Origin: Alligator mississippiensis
Lineage: Eukaryota; Chordata; Crocodylia; Alligatoridae
NCBI RefSeq assembly: GCF_030867095.1
Contig: NC_081825.1
Span: 262,952,954-263,016,953 of the forward strand
Direction: 5' to 3'
Length of the DNA stretch: 64,000 nt
The notes beneath the pieces were generated by a model. The model searched no databases, was not told the DNA's origin, and was given only the letters and a program-made list of their open reading frames with translations. Shown in pieces: positions 48,208-59,355 of this stretch; the stretch's first letter is position 1, and the number at the start of each line of letters is the position of its first letter. The position numbers were made by a program, and so were the translations under genes.

Positions 48208-48482
48208 GAAGCAGATTATGACTTTTTTAATTTTAATGAAAATCAGAACCAGCAGCCCAGGCCCAAGAAGTTGAGCATTACTTCTCATACGTGAAAAACT
48301 TATCTGAGATGTCACCTACTATGAAAAAACTATTCGTCCATTATAACACAATCATTCCCTCATCTGCCCATGTAGAGCAATTGTTCAGTAGTGGGGGTTT
48401 AGTTTTGCAAGACAGAAGAGGAAAATTGTCAGATGTAAATTTTGAAAGGCAGCTTTTGCTGAAGTTCAATAAGCATGTTTAA
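48208..48482 (+). pseudogene. hAT transposase C-terminal dimerisation region
   Basis: Two adjoining frames carry the conserved end of a hAT transposase: YDFFNFNENQNQ, then after a frame change MKKLFVHYNTIIPSSAHVEQ, LFSSGGLVLQDRRGKLSD and VNFERQLLLKFNKHV. This is the hAT-C dimerisation motif. The N-terminal zinc finger and catalytic core are missing. It lies antisense to POMT2. Confidence 0.85.
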
Positions 48483-49319
48483 ACACTTTCTGCTATGTAA
48501 TTGAGCATTCTTTTTCTCATTTAAACTGATTTTCTCATTTCAGTCTAATTCTGATTTTCAGACACTTCCATTATTTCTAATTCAGATGCATTTCATACCC
48601 TCTTGTTACCTTTTGAGCAATAAAAATTGTTATAACAGAGGTTTTCTGTGGGAACAGCTTTCATTTGTCACCTGGCTATGAATATCTCCTTTCTGTTATT
48701 CTGGTATACCTATATGATGCATTGACTTTTACAAAGTACTTCACATGGAGAGGGTGAGAAGGATCTAACATTACATAGGTATTGGTAAATTGTTATTTTG
48801 AAAACTGTATGACAAGTATAACACTGTTTTCAGGTAAAACATGGTGAGTTCCAAGTAAATTAGTGGGCTTCTGTGGGCTCATGGAAAAGAACCCCACTCA
48901 TTACATTTGAAAATGAAAAATGATGCTAAGAGGCAATTCACCGTGTTTCATGCATTTCTCATGAATCAACTTAACTTTTAACTAGTTACTCTCTTTTTAA
49001 CCTACCTTTTAACTAGTTGAAAGTGGAAATATTTAACTTAACTCAAGTTCATTTTAAAGGCTGCTAACTTTTAACTTTAACTAGTTACATTTTCCATAAA
49101 CTTTTCCCATGATTGAGGGCAACCAAAGTCGATTAGATAGGGAGACCTTCTTGCTGAACAGTGAAAGGGAGGAAAATACAGACATAACACAGGCACCAAA
49201 ATTCCCTGATAGTCTTCAAGCCAAGCATTCATGGCAGAGAGGGGACTAGAGACAAGTCCTCCCATCACCAATCCTATCTCAAATGCTGATTCTATTGAAA
49301 TCCCAAGAGATAACCTTAC

Positions 49320-49389
49320 TCTTTGTGTTCCAGCCGAATTATATCTCCATGTCTCACAAACTCCACAGTACAAGACGGGTCCAAATGAT
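49320..49389 (-). CDS. POMT2: POMT2 exon, end of MIR repeat 1 / start of repeat 2
   Basis: 70-bp exon, acceptor CTCCTTACAG|, donor GA|GTAAGG. Completes an Asp codon and encodes [20 protein letters not shown] then [13 protein letters not shown] is a strongly conserved MIR-region motif. The preceding intron has a GC donor. Confidence 0.96.
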
Positions 49390-50173
49390 CTGTAAGGAGC
49401 GAATAAATAGATCTCATTACCAAGTCTGAAAAATGAATCAATGTCCTTGAAGGAAGAGTTTTGAGAATACTGAGTTTTTTACTTCAGTAAATCACATCAG
49501 TGGATTCTAGAAGCAGTATGAACCCTAATTTAAGTGTAATAACTGGCCCTGATGGTTCCTCCCTAAAACTCTATGGCAGTATTCTAAAACAAAGACTTTG
49601 GCTGCCCTTGGGTCCAATAGGGAAATTGATGAAACCATGCTGTTCAGCACAGATTAGAAATATAAATCAAGAATGATTTTAGCAGCCATTCATCAACTTT
49701 AATTATGCAAAACTAAGACAGAAAGGAAACCCTATATAACAAGCATGCTCCAGATATACCATGGGGGAATCTAAATAATGGATGATATGTCCAAACAACT
49801 ACTCCCAATGTCCAACATTATTTTGACCCAAGCAGCCATGCACTAAGAAAAAAAATCTATTGCATTCTGGAACCTGTAGTCTGGGAGGCACACCTCTGAA
49901 TAAAAAAAATATGGCAACTCAAATATGATTCATTGTATGTATTCATTGCAGTCTGTGGTTGTCTAGCAAGTTATCATCACAGCTCTTAGCTGGAAAAAAA
50001 GCTGAACATCAACATCTGGAAGGAAAATAAAGTTATGATTTATTTACATGGCACATGGCTCACCACTGGCTTCCACCTGAAAACTGCTTTGTTTCCCAAG
50101 AGGCTATGCAAGAACATGCTAGTTAAAAACAGAAGTATCAGTTAGATGGCTTATTTGTTAGTGTTCTGCTTGC

Positions 50174-50240
50174 CTGCGTTCGAATCGTATTTCTTTATAA
50201 TCCACAGGTTGTTCAAGTCCTTGTGTAAATAGGCAGTGAC
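50174..50240 (-). CDS. POMT2: POMT2 exon with GC splice donor
   Basis: 67-bp exon, acceptor TGTTTCCAG|. Encodes VTAYLHKDLNNLWIIKKYDS then NA and one base of an Asp codon completed by the next exon. The donor reads GCAG|GCAAGC, that is GC instead of GT. No GT site nearby would keep the conserved frame, so a GC-AG intron is the straightforward reading. Confidence 0.94.
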
Positions 50241-51468
50241 CTGGAAACACAATGAAAAATTATTTCATCCAACAAGTCAGGGTCTGGCCAAGGAAAAAGC
50301 TCCTTTCATCAGCAACTCTAAATACCAAATATATCCAGTGCTAATAAAATAAATACAGGATAACTTTGTGATGCTGCCCCCAGTTAAAAGTCCTAGTTTT
50401 TAGACACTGATTAATCCAGACCACAAATCTATCAACCAAATGGGGAAATACAGTACCTGTGTTACAGTGTGCTATGACACTTGCAGCTTTCTACACTTCC
50501 TCTATTACTCTTTTTTCCTGGTAATGACTTCTAAATCATGCAGCTCTATTTCCTCTCTCAGCCCTAGTTCAGAGGCTCTTTCCACAACAAGCTGTACAAC
50601 ATGAAACTCTTGAAATTCCCCCCATTGATATTAGAAACCATGCAAGTGGCATCTCAGTCACTTCCACAGCAACAAATAGTACTGCCATCAAGACACAGTT
50701 AGGATTCTGGTTAGGAATAAGCAGATACAAAGTGATTCTACTTCTAAGCAATTGTCCTTGTAATACAGAAGGGAAATTACAAATGAAGATAACCATCTTT
50801 CTTCAGTCGCTTTCATCTGAGGATCTAAACACAAATATTGCTGAGGTTGAGGTTAAAGAAAAATGGGGAATTTTCTTTATTTTGGGACTATCTGATTAGC
50901 TAGTATTATTGCATGTTATGGGGTTGCTGATTCTTGCTGCACTGTTTATATTTTTATTAGAAATGCTCAGAAAGATCAGATAGCCGTTTCTTTTTACTGT
51001 TGGTTTATGAAAGTAAAGAACCCTAATCTACTAAATAAAGTGTCTCCAGCTCTGCAGTAAGTATTAAAAGGTGGAAAACAAGGCATAAAATGAGGAAGTG
51101 ATGTGCCCAGGATAGTGGGAGAGGTCAGTGCCATGGACAGGAACAAAACTGAGGAGAAGAGACTCTCATACCTTTATTCTTACCACTTAATGCTCTCCAC
51201 AAAGGCAATGTGGTTAATAGGTAGCTGCATGGTATACTTATGTCTTCATGCTCCTGCAGTGATACAAGCGGAGCAAAATTATTGCAATTTTAACTTCTTT
51301 TTTTTTATTCACTTGTCTGGCTACAGGAGCATGCAGTGGTAACAGGTACAGCATAACAGCTGATACACACAACTCCTCCTCCCCTTTTGAAGCAGTTACA
51401 AATTGCCTCTGTCCATAGAAGGAGATGGCTTTTTAAAGTACCTGTAGGGAAATTCAGAAGGTATTTTT

Positions 51469-51936
51469 TCATGCTTTCACATACAACAGGGATTCCCTGA
51501 TCAAAAGGGAGCAAGACCTTTTTGCAGAATTTTGAGAAGCATAGGAACTGAACTGCAGAAACTGTATTACAAATCTAATGGGAAAGATTGGAGGGGGCTT
51601 GTTCAAAATTCTAACGTACAAGGGTTTACACAGCTTTCCATCAGGTAGCAGCTGCTCTTTCATTGGGAAATATAATATGTCTTTAAGTTGTTTTGGCACA
51701 TGTTCAGAGGGCAAAATGGAAGAAATCTCTCCATTATGATGTACCCTCACTATTGCAAGCAAGTCCTTCTGGTGTAAGAGTGGTAAAATTTCAGGTTTCT
51801 CTACTACCAAGGTCTCCCAACTAAGGACCAAATTCAGGAGACAGTCCTGGTTCCCCACTATAATTCTAATAAAGAATCTAAAAACCACAGTAGCCTCTGT
51901 CACAGCTGTATCTAAAAGCTCAGTGCAGGAGCCCAC
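51469..51936 (-). other. Unassigned 155-codon ORF in POMT2 intron
   Basis: Open frame with motifs WETLVVEKPEILPLLHQKD, VRVHHNGEISSILPSEHVP and ILNKPPPIFPIRFVIQFL. I do not recognise a family. It is probably a remnant of a repeat, or chance. It lies in the intron between the POMT2 exons at 52227 and 50240 and has no splice signals that join it to POMT2. Confidence 0.3.
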
Positions 51937-52226
51937 AGGGATAACACATTAATCAGGGGTGTGTACTATGACATCGTGATGTATCACCTCCTTCAGTTCC
52001 TTGAAGCTCTCTCTCATTTCTGGCATCCACTTTAGCCAGAAATGGAAAATGGAAGGACTTACACCTTCCCAGATAAAATGACAATGGAATAGGGCAGCAG
52101 GAAAGAACAGCTGCTTTTACTGGAGGATTTAAATCTTATAGCAGCTCCAAATGGAACAGAGCATATATCACAAGGTGGCTGTAGTGCAACAGTGACACAT
52201 GCTACACACAACAGCAACATACTGAC

Positions 52227-52336
52227 CTGCTGCTGACGTGCTCCCACTCCTTCAGGGTACAGGTGCCAGTGTGAATGAAGATACCCCCCTGCCATTCGCA
52301 GGTTCTTCATTGTGACAACAGAGCCATATGCCAGAT
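52227..52336 (-). CDS. POMT2: POMT2 exon, MIR repeat 1
   Basis: 110-bp exon, acceptor TTTCTTTTAG|, donor CAG|GTCAGT. Completes a His codon and encodes [20 protein letters not shown] then [16 protein letters not shown]. The YLHSH and LYPEG motifs open the first MIR repeat of PMT proteins. Confidence 0.97.
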
Positions 52337-53339
52337 CTAAAAGAAACAGAAAGGGAGACAGGTCTGAGGCAGCTCTCCCATAAAACATCACTCCATAGTC
52401 AGACTGCACTGCAGGGACTAACAAAACAGGTTCCAACCTTTATTTCAAGCAAGCCCATTCCCACCCACCCCCACCATGATATATCATTACAAACAACTCA
52501 CTGTCAACTAACCTACTACTTACAAACTATTATTAAAGACTTCCAGCAATCCAGCAATACTGCAGAACTAGAGTAACACACAACATCTGCTTTTGGAGAA
52601 AGAGCATAGAAAGGAGATTATACCAAAAGAAATTTTTTTCTTTTGATTTTTAAATTAAGTTCAATAAGTAAAAGTCCAGGGTTTTTTTTTTCTTTAAAGA
52701 GCATAATCAACTATGACCTAGGTAATTCTAAAAAAACTGTTTTAGATCTTGCACATGCCTGAGTCCTCCTGCCAATGCTTGTTGTTTTGGAACCTCACCC
52801 TCTCCCCCTTTTACCCCTTCCTTGTCTTTCTTTCCCTTATTGCTATCAGAAAGACTCATATAAGCAATAGGAAAAAATGGCAGACTGACTACATAGGGGA
52901 TGTAGGGAACTGATTACATGTACTCTCACTGCTGTCAAATACACAAAGCAAAGCTAAGGACACAGAAAAACTAATTTCTCTCTCTCATCGTTAATTTCTA
53001 GGCAACTTTCATGGAGTAGCCAAGAGTGATCCGGATCCTCAGCCTCAGTACTTTGTGCCCTTCAGCCATTCAAAGGAGATATTAAAACAAGCTTAACTAG
53101 CTGCCCACTAGCCCCTAGCACAGCAGACATGGCTGGGGAAAGGGAGAGAATTTGGCCGGAGCACCACTGCACTCTGGCAGTCCCCTGCTACTGGAACAGG
53201 GGACAGTTGGGCAAAAGCTGAAGCAGTGCTAAAGCTGTTTTAAATGACGTGAGGGAAATCTATGGTCCTAACTCTGGATCTGAGAATCACAAAATGACAT
53301 AAAGCCAACTTTGGCTTCCCTAATTAATAGCTTATTTAG

Positions 53340-53460
53340 TCTTAAAAGCTTTTAACAAATCCATTACCATCGCATGGCCAATCACCAGTTTGATCAGTTG
53401 ACTATCTGCTGTACCCAGCCTTACATTAAATACAACTCAGCTGGACCTGAGGCTCTGATT
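53340..53460. repeat. Interspersed repeat with a second copy at 56105
   Basis: CATTACCATCGCATGGCCAA and GTTTGATCAGTTGACTATCT recur in modified form near 56120-56170. Family not identified. Confidence 0.5.
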
Positions 53461-53864
53461 CCAAGTATGTACTCTGAGTTCACATTTTCAATGTAAGCCC
53501 TTCTCTTGCACAGATGGATACAAATCCAACACACATCATGTTATCCAACACCTAAAAAAAAATAAGGAAAACTGCCAAGTCTTGTTTCATTGACCCAAGC
53601 AAAGTAAAGGACAAAAAGCAAAGCAAAAGCAGCAGTGGTAAAAAAATAATCCAAACTGTAACCATTTCTCAAATATTATTAGAAATACAGAAAAGAAACT
53701 TGTAACAGGCACTGGATCAGGCACGTATGCCTTAAGCTTCTGATGAATAAGATGGCCCTGAAGAAAGGAACAGGGAACTAACCTTGAGAATGCAGGCTTT
53801 ATTTGGACTGCTCCAGCTGGCAAACTGACCCACTGGCTTACAAGGGGTTTGGATTTCAAGACTG

Positions 53865-54858
53865 TGTAGCAGAAAGCCCCCTTTTCCTCTTGCCTGAATT
53901 TGCTCTCCCCTCTTTGGATATGTTTCTCTTTTTCTACCTTTTTTTCCTTCCTCTCTCTTTCACTTTAAGATAAGGAATTGTGTTTTAAAATTTGTGTGTG
54001 TGCATTTTGTATCTCCCCTTGTAGTTTGGTATTTTTATATTTTATACTCCTCACCTTTCAACTAAATGTGTTTTAGTAAGTTATACATTGTAACAATGTT
54101 AGCAAGGGCAGGAATCAAACTGTCCTTCTCTGTATCAGGCTGGCCCCTGAAAGAGTGAGTGAATCAGTGATTGAATGTGTAACACAGTAGCAGCAGACAG
54201 CAATTATCACCTGGAAGCTGCAGATCAACCAAGGGAAGAACTCAATAGAAGACAGTGTAACAACCGGGAAATCTCTAAACCTCACTGATCAAGGGCTAGA
54301 AGCCCTGGCCTGAGTTAATCAACGCAGGGGACCAACTTTTGGGCTGAATATCTCCAGATCGACCACTCCCAGAGCCCTATTCTAAATTCATCAATGGACT
54401 CCCAAACCTGCACATACATGCAGATGACCCCTGGGGCTGACAGATCCTGTCCAGTAGCCACCAGGGGGGAAGTCCCACAAGGGTCAATGACCCCTGGATT
54501 GGGCAAACCTGAAAACTGGGGAGTCACCAAAGTCTGCCAGGGACAGATAAAAGGCAGTGAAAAGTGACCCTCAGTGGCGCCCTCTTGATCACCAACTCGA
54601 CCAGACCTGTCCAGCCAGAAGGACCAGCCGGCGACCCCCTTCTGGAGGATACCACCACGCTGCAAGAAGCCTCAACTGGCCATCAACGGCAGACTCCAGC
54701 GCTTGTAGGATAGGTATACCTGACTCTGTAGCCTGTAGTGTGTGTGTATATGTGTGCGCATGTGTGGGGACCAGCCCCAAGGTTTATGATTACAGTGTTT
54801 CAATCCGCCTAATAAACTAGAATTTTAAGGATCCCGAGTTGGACATTTGTAGCCAACA
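53865..54858 (+). mobile_element. Probable solo LTR of an endogenous retrovirus
   Basis: 994 bp beginning TGTAGCAGAA and ending CCAACA, flanked by a 4-bp direct repeat ACTG (53861-53864 and 54859-54862). It has a TATA-like GATAAAAGG (54546-54554) and AATAAA (54811-54816) in the order expected for an LTR read on the plus strand, antisense to POMT2. No gag, pol or env sequence is present. A TG...CA end pair and 4-bp duplication fit retroviral integration. The family is not identified. Confidence 0.65.
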
Positions 54859-54942
54859 ACTGTTATGTTTTGTTTTGCCTGTATGATGATGTTGCTTGCA
54901 TTAGTCTGAGCTGTTTATTCTCCAAAGGCCCTGAACACTTAC

Positions 54943-55025
54943 GCTCTGGAATGGAGACATTGTGAAGATTGTTCCCAATCAGCCGGGACTGAAAGGCAGA
55001 GCTGTAGAAGCCATCACCAGGTCCA
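54943..55025 (-). CDS. POMT2: POMT2 exon, GPGDGFYSS segment
   Basis: 83-bp exon, acceptor TCTCCTAG|, donor C|GTAAGT. Completes a Ser codon and encodes [20 protein letters not shown] then HNVSIPE, with a potential N-glycosylation site NVS. This ER-luminal loop joins the N-terminal membrane helices to the MIR domain. Confidence 0.97.
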
Positions 55026-55125
55026 CTAGGAGACAGCAAAGAATGTACAGACCATGAGTCTATGGGAATGTATAAACCTAGGAATTAAATCATTTTTAAG
55101 CAAGAAATATGTAAAACCACTAGTC

Positions 55126-55744
55126 CAGGGGTCAGCAACCCCTGGCATGCATGCCAAGCATGGCACGCGAGGCCATTTTGCTTGGCATGCTGCAGCCAGC
55201 CCCAGCTCCACATCCCTGCTGCCAGTGATGGAGCCTGGCTGCTCCCAGCAGGGCTTGCAGCGTCCCAGCTGCCTGCTGGGAGCAGCCCGGGATCCCAGCT
55301 GGCAGCCACTCCCCAGAGCCTGGGCCGGCTGCAGCCAGGAGCACACACTGGTGCAGAGCTGATGCTAGAGCCCAGAGCCCGGCACAGCTGTTTGGGGCCT
55401 CCTGGCTGCAGCTGGCCCCAGCTCTGGGGAGCTGCTGCCAGCCGGGATCCCAGGCTGCTCCCAGCAGGCAGCTGGGACGCTGAAAGTCCTGCTGGGAGCA
55501 GCCTGGGCTCCAGCAGCTACCCAGAGCTGGGGTAGCTGCTGGCAGCCACAGAGCCCGGGCTGTGGGTCAGGGGCTGAAGGGTAAGGGGCAGCAGGGCTGG
55601 GGGACAGGGGCACAAGCAGGGCATCCTGCCATGTACCCCTTGCCCTCATTTTTGTTTTTCTGCCATGCTGGCACTCCGGCACCTTCTGAGGTAGGCATTG
55701 TGGTGTTTTTCAGCACTCTGAACAAAAAACATTGCCTACCCCTG
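55126..55744. mobile_element. GC-rich hAT-type MITE in POMT2 intron
   Basis: 619 bp with ends CAGGGGTCAGCAACCCCTGG and (inverted) CAGGGGTAGGCAATG. Flanking octamers CACTAGTC and TACTAATC match 6 of 8. The interior is rich in CTGCTGGGAGCAGC repeats, which explains the open overlapping frames. Confidence 0.75.
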
Positions 55745-56594
55745 TACTAATCAGCCTCAAAATACAGACAAGAGAGGGACCTAAGTTCCATGAGGTGCCT
55801 AGCTCTCACATTTAGTGGCAAAAGATACCTGTATATACTCCTGCAGGCAATTTTCAACAGCCTCAAGGATTTCAAGACATCAAAGGCCATCAAAAGCCTC
55901 ACCCTTTTAGTTCTGCACAAGGTACAGTAATTTTCTTTCTATGACACACAATGCTGATTCACTGTCACCTTGGACAAGTCACAATCCTTCTCAGTGGCCA
56001 CTAGAGGCCCACAACAGTCAAGATGCTTTTGGTGAGACCACTAGACTCACGCCTTCAAGCTCAGGGAGTAAAGATAATGAATAGCTTATTTATTTTTAAG
56101 TACCTCTTAAGTTCTCCTTCTATTGCCATCATATGGGCAATTACCACCTTGATCACTTTACTATCCACTGTACCCATTCCACATGTACTGACTGCTGGTC
56201 TACCTTTAGAGTGTGGCCCATCATTATACAGCCCTCCTTCTCTTTCATTGGAAACACTTGGCATAATGTGGGAGCAGGGCATTGGAGTGGAGTTTCTCTC
56301 ACTGGAAAAACTTAACATCATGTGGGTAGTCCTAATCAGATTGATTTTGTTGAAGCCAAAACATTTTGCAAAGGTGGACTGGTTTCCAAAAAGTCTGGAA
56401 AGTTTTTTGGTCCACAGAACAGAGGAGAAGAGAGAAAAAAAGTCTGGTTGGGACACTGGCTTAGGATGCAGAAGACCTGTGTTTAAGCATCCATTCTGCT
56501 TGACTGGAGGGAACTGGGATGAAAAACTTTTCTGATTCGGACAGAGTGGGGACTTAAATATAGTTCCCCAAAAACCAAGTTCATAGTCTGACAA

Positions 56595-57200
56595 TCAGAC
56601 CACAGAGTGGGGACTGACACTCACACTCACCCAGGGGCAGATCCAGGATTTCCCAAAGGACGGTGCAGGAGCAGTGGTCTGCATTGCAGAGGTGGCTGCA
56701 ACCCCTGCTCCCAGCCTCCTCTACCCCCACCAGTGAGGGCAGACTTTTTAAAGTCCCTAAAGCAGGTGAAAATTCCCCCTCCCTTACCCTTCCTGCTCAG
56801 GACCACTCCCTCTCCCCCCACTTTTCCTTTTCTTCCCCTCCACCACCATTCCTCTGCCTGCCCCTGCTACTTTCTCCACTGCTCCAGGACAGCAAAGCTC
56901 AAGAGCATGCAGAGTTGAGCAGAGGCTGGGTTCAGCTGGGGAAGGAAAGGGGCAGAGTAAGGGAAGAGTAGTTTCTTCCACCCTGCTGGGAGCAGGCACT
57001 GGGAGGGGGAACCCACCATCCATCCCTGCTGCCATTGTCCCCAGCTGAGCCCAGCACCCACCAGTTGGCAGAAACAGCTCTAGTGCTTTTCTGCTCCTGG
57101 AAGAGCAAGAAAGGCAGGTGGGGAAGGATAAGGAAAAGCATGCCTTTGAGCAGGAAGGAGGATTTTCACCAGCTTTAGGGACTTAAAAAAGTACCCACAG
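56595..57200. repeat. Pyrimidine/GC-rich repeat-like segment
   Basis: Begins after CACCCAGGGGCAGATCCAGG and holds long C/T-rich runs with mirrored frames on both strands. Probably a non-coding interspersed repeat. Ends not defined. Confidence 0.4.
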
Positions 57201-57979
57201 GCTCCCGTGGTGTGGTGCAATACAAAATGAGGGTACAGCCACACCACTGCACCCCCTCTGGATGGGTCCCTGCCCTGCCCTGCCCTCCCCTCTGCCCTCC
57301 TTCCTCACCCTTCCTGTTTGTAATGGAAAAGTCTGAACTATGGTTATTTGGCTCCAGTGCAGCATGAAATCAATGTCTGAAAATCAGTAGTTGCCACAGA
57401 ACAAAACTATTACCCTTTGGTCAACTCCAAGCACAGGTTCTACTGAAAAAGGAACAATTTTTACAGAAAACAAAGGCACCTACACCCTCTGACTTAATCT
57501 AATTAGTGGCACCGAAGGGACAGTTATATATTTAAAGTACTAGCCTAGGATGAAGTCAGGGCTCTTGTCCCAGCTCTTCTAATGGCTTGTGTTATGGCTT
57601 TGTACAAGTCACTTTCCCCACCTATTAAAAGGGTACAAACAGGCTGAATAATATGGAGAAAGGGGAGCTGTTGATCTTATAATTATGGTAATTTCTGCAA
57701 AGCAGGACAAGATCACTGAGTTAGTTGCTATTTCTCACTATTTAAAAGTATACACGAACAACCTACCACATGCACTAGCAGCTTTAAATAATCTATATGT
57801 ATCTATCCACAATGGGGTTGCAACACAGTTTGGCACTGGCAACATGTTAAAACATAGTCCAACTGTTAATTTGACCTGGGTGCTCTGCACACACAGACCA
57901 GCTAAGAACCATACTTTAGTCCAGGCAGAGAGCTAGTCTAAGACATGGCTTCTGACTTCTAACACTAAAACCTTACCAG

Positions 57980-58007
57980 AAAAAAAAAAAAAAAAAAAAA
58001 AAAAAAT
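57980..58007 (+). repeat. Poly-A tract
   Basis: An uninterrupted A run of about 28 bases on the plus strand, the longest homopolymer in the window. No retrotransposon body is recognisable next to it. Confidence 0.85.
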
Positions 58008-58109
58008 CAGTCAAGAGAGTTAAAATAGTGATTCTCAATTCAAAGGGCAGGGGGTAATTTTCCTCCTATGATAAGGAAGAAAACTAAGAGAAACATGCTT
58101 GAGAAATAC

Positions 58110-58216
58110 CTTTTATTTAATACTGCAAAATGAACAGCAAACAGAGCCATGTAAAGGGCAAGAGGCAGCAGGATGAGGCAGAGCGCTCGTGCCAGCAAGT
58201 GTTTCCCAAACATGAC
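58110..58216 (-). CDS. POMT2: POMT2 exon, membrane segment after GKHLLAR
   Basis: 107-bp exon, acceptor TCTGTTGCAG|, donor AG|GTATTT. Encodes [20 protein letters not shown] then [15 protein letters not shown], a transmembrane helix of the PMT N-terminal domain ending at the luminal loop. Phase fits the T-start of the next exon to give Ser. Confidence 0.96.
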
Positions 58217-59355
58217 CTGCAACAGAAACAGTTCAGATTAATCGCAGCCACTGCAGGAATGCCCCTCAATGGGACTGCAAAGCACATCTCTCTAGAAGGT
58301 TACTCTTCACACAGAGTGCTGGGAACATTAGAGCTAAGCAGTTCCTTGGCAGGCTGCAAGATTTCTACCAACAAAGATTTTTTTTAGGAAAGAATGGCTG
58401 TTAGGCCTAACCACCTCAATGTGTGACGCAAAGGTAAGGCACACTTGGAAAAGCAGAGGAACAGACTAGTGGGCCAGTTTTCAAAAATCCTGAGCACCTA
58501 CATCTCCAAAGGCAAGCAATGCAAGCTGGCACTACTCCACACCTTTGACAGTCAGGCCCATACAAGATTTCATAAATTACTGGAACAGCACAGATCTTGG
58601 AAGCCAGGTAGGGGTGAAAGGGGTTTTCAAAGTAAGATATGTGGAGTGCGGTAATGGGAGAAAATGAAAGCCTGATGAGGCTATTAATCAACAGGAGTCT
58701 TGGGGAAAACTCTGTAGCTTACTCAGATATGGGCTTAACAATGGCTTCTTAGTCATCTGGATCTGCTCAGAGTTTGACTATGCAAAGACTGGGGTTAATA
58801 AAATCAGGCTTAATGAAGAATATACCTGTAAGTTACTTATTACAAAGTTACACATATCAGCAGTGCCTCTTATCACCAAAGCCAAAGATTTTAAAATGGG
58901 AATGGGAAAAATGGTGGTTGAGAGAAAAATGTAAGGAGAAAAACCCAAACATGGGGCACTTCATTATGGGCCAGACACACTGAAATCTGTAAGAGATATG
59001 AGGATGCAGTTACATAGTACTCTGGGGGAAAAAACAACCCATCCTGTCAAAATGTGCCTCCAAAAGTCACAGGAAACTTCTGAGCATTTTGGCCAAAGTT
59101 ACAAAATCAAAATCCCACAGAAGTTTAGTATTTGACCAGGGACTGACACTGAAGAAGTTGTCTCCCAGGCCCATCTGCAAACTGCAACATCCTTCTCTCT
59201 TTTATAAACTCTTACTTGTTATTATTTTGTAGTGATTATGTTTAGTATAGATCTCAATGCACATGGGAAGAACAAAATTACAACCTTAGATGATAGCATG
59301 GAACAAAGCAGAGGAGTGGGACAATATGAGGTGCTAGTTCAGGAAATCACTGGAT

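Larger units (their letters stand above)
45010..49120. mobile_element. hAT DNA transposon split by a CR1 insertion
   Basis: The outer ends share TCATGGGAA in inverted orientation (left CAGCCAGTCATGGGAATTAA, right read inverted CCCTCAATCATGGGAAAAG). Both subterminal regions contain repeated TAACTAGTTA / TTAACTTTAACT words (45029-45120, 48965-49087). Between them is a transposase C-terminus (48208-48482) and a later CR1 (45211-47971). Without the CR1 the element is about 1.3 kb. I did not find a clear 8-bp target duplication, so exact borders are uncertain. Confidence 0.75.

Noticed and set aside
48088..48294. Separate small gene before the hAT-C motif
   Set aside because: Its end (YDFFNFNENQ) is the part of the hAT transposase that normally precedes the dimerisation region, so it belongs to the relic.
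55026..55682. Multiple Gly/Ala/Ser/Pro-rich ORFs
   Set aside because: They lie in the GC-rich interior of the hAT-type MITE 55126-55744 and are composition effects.
56023..56594. 170- and 177-codon ORFs on opposite strands
   Set aside because: Mirror frames over an interspersed repeat that has a second copy near 53340. No family motif and no splice context.
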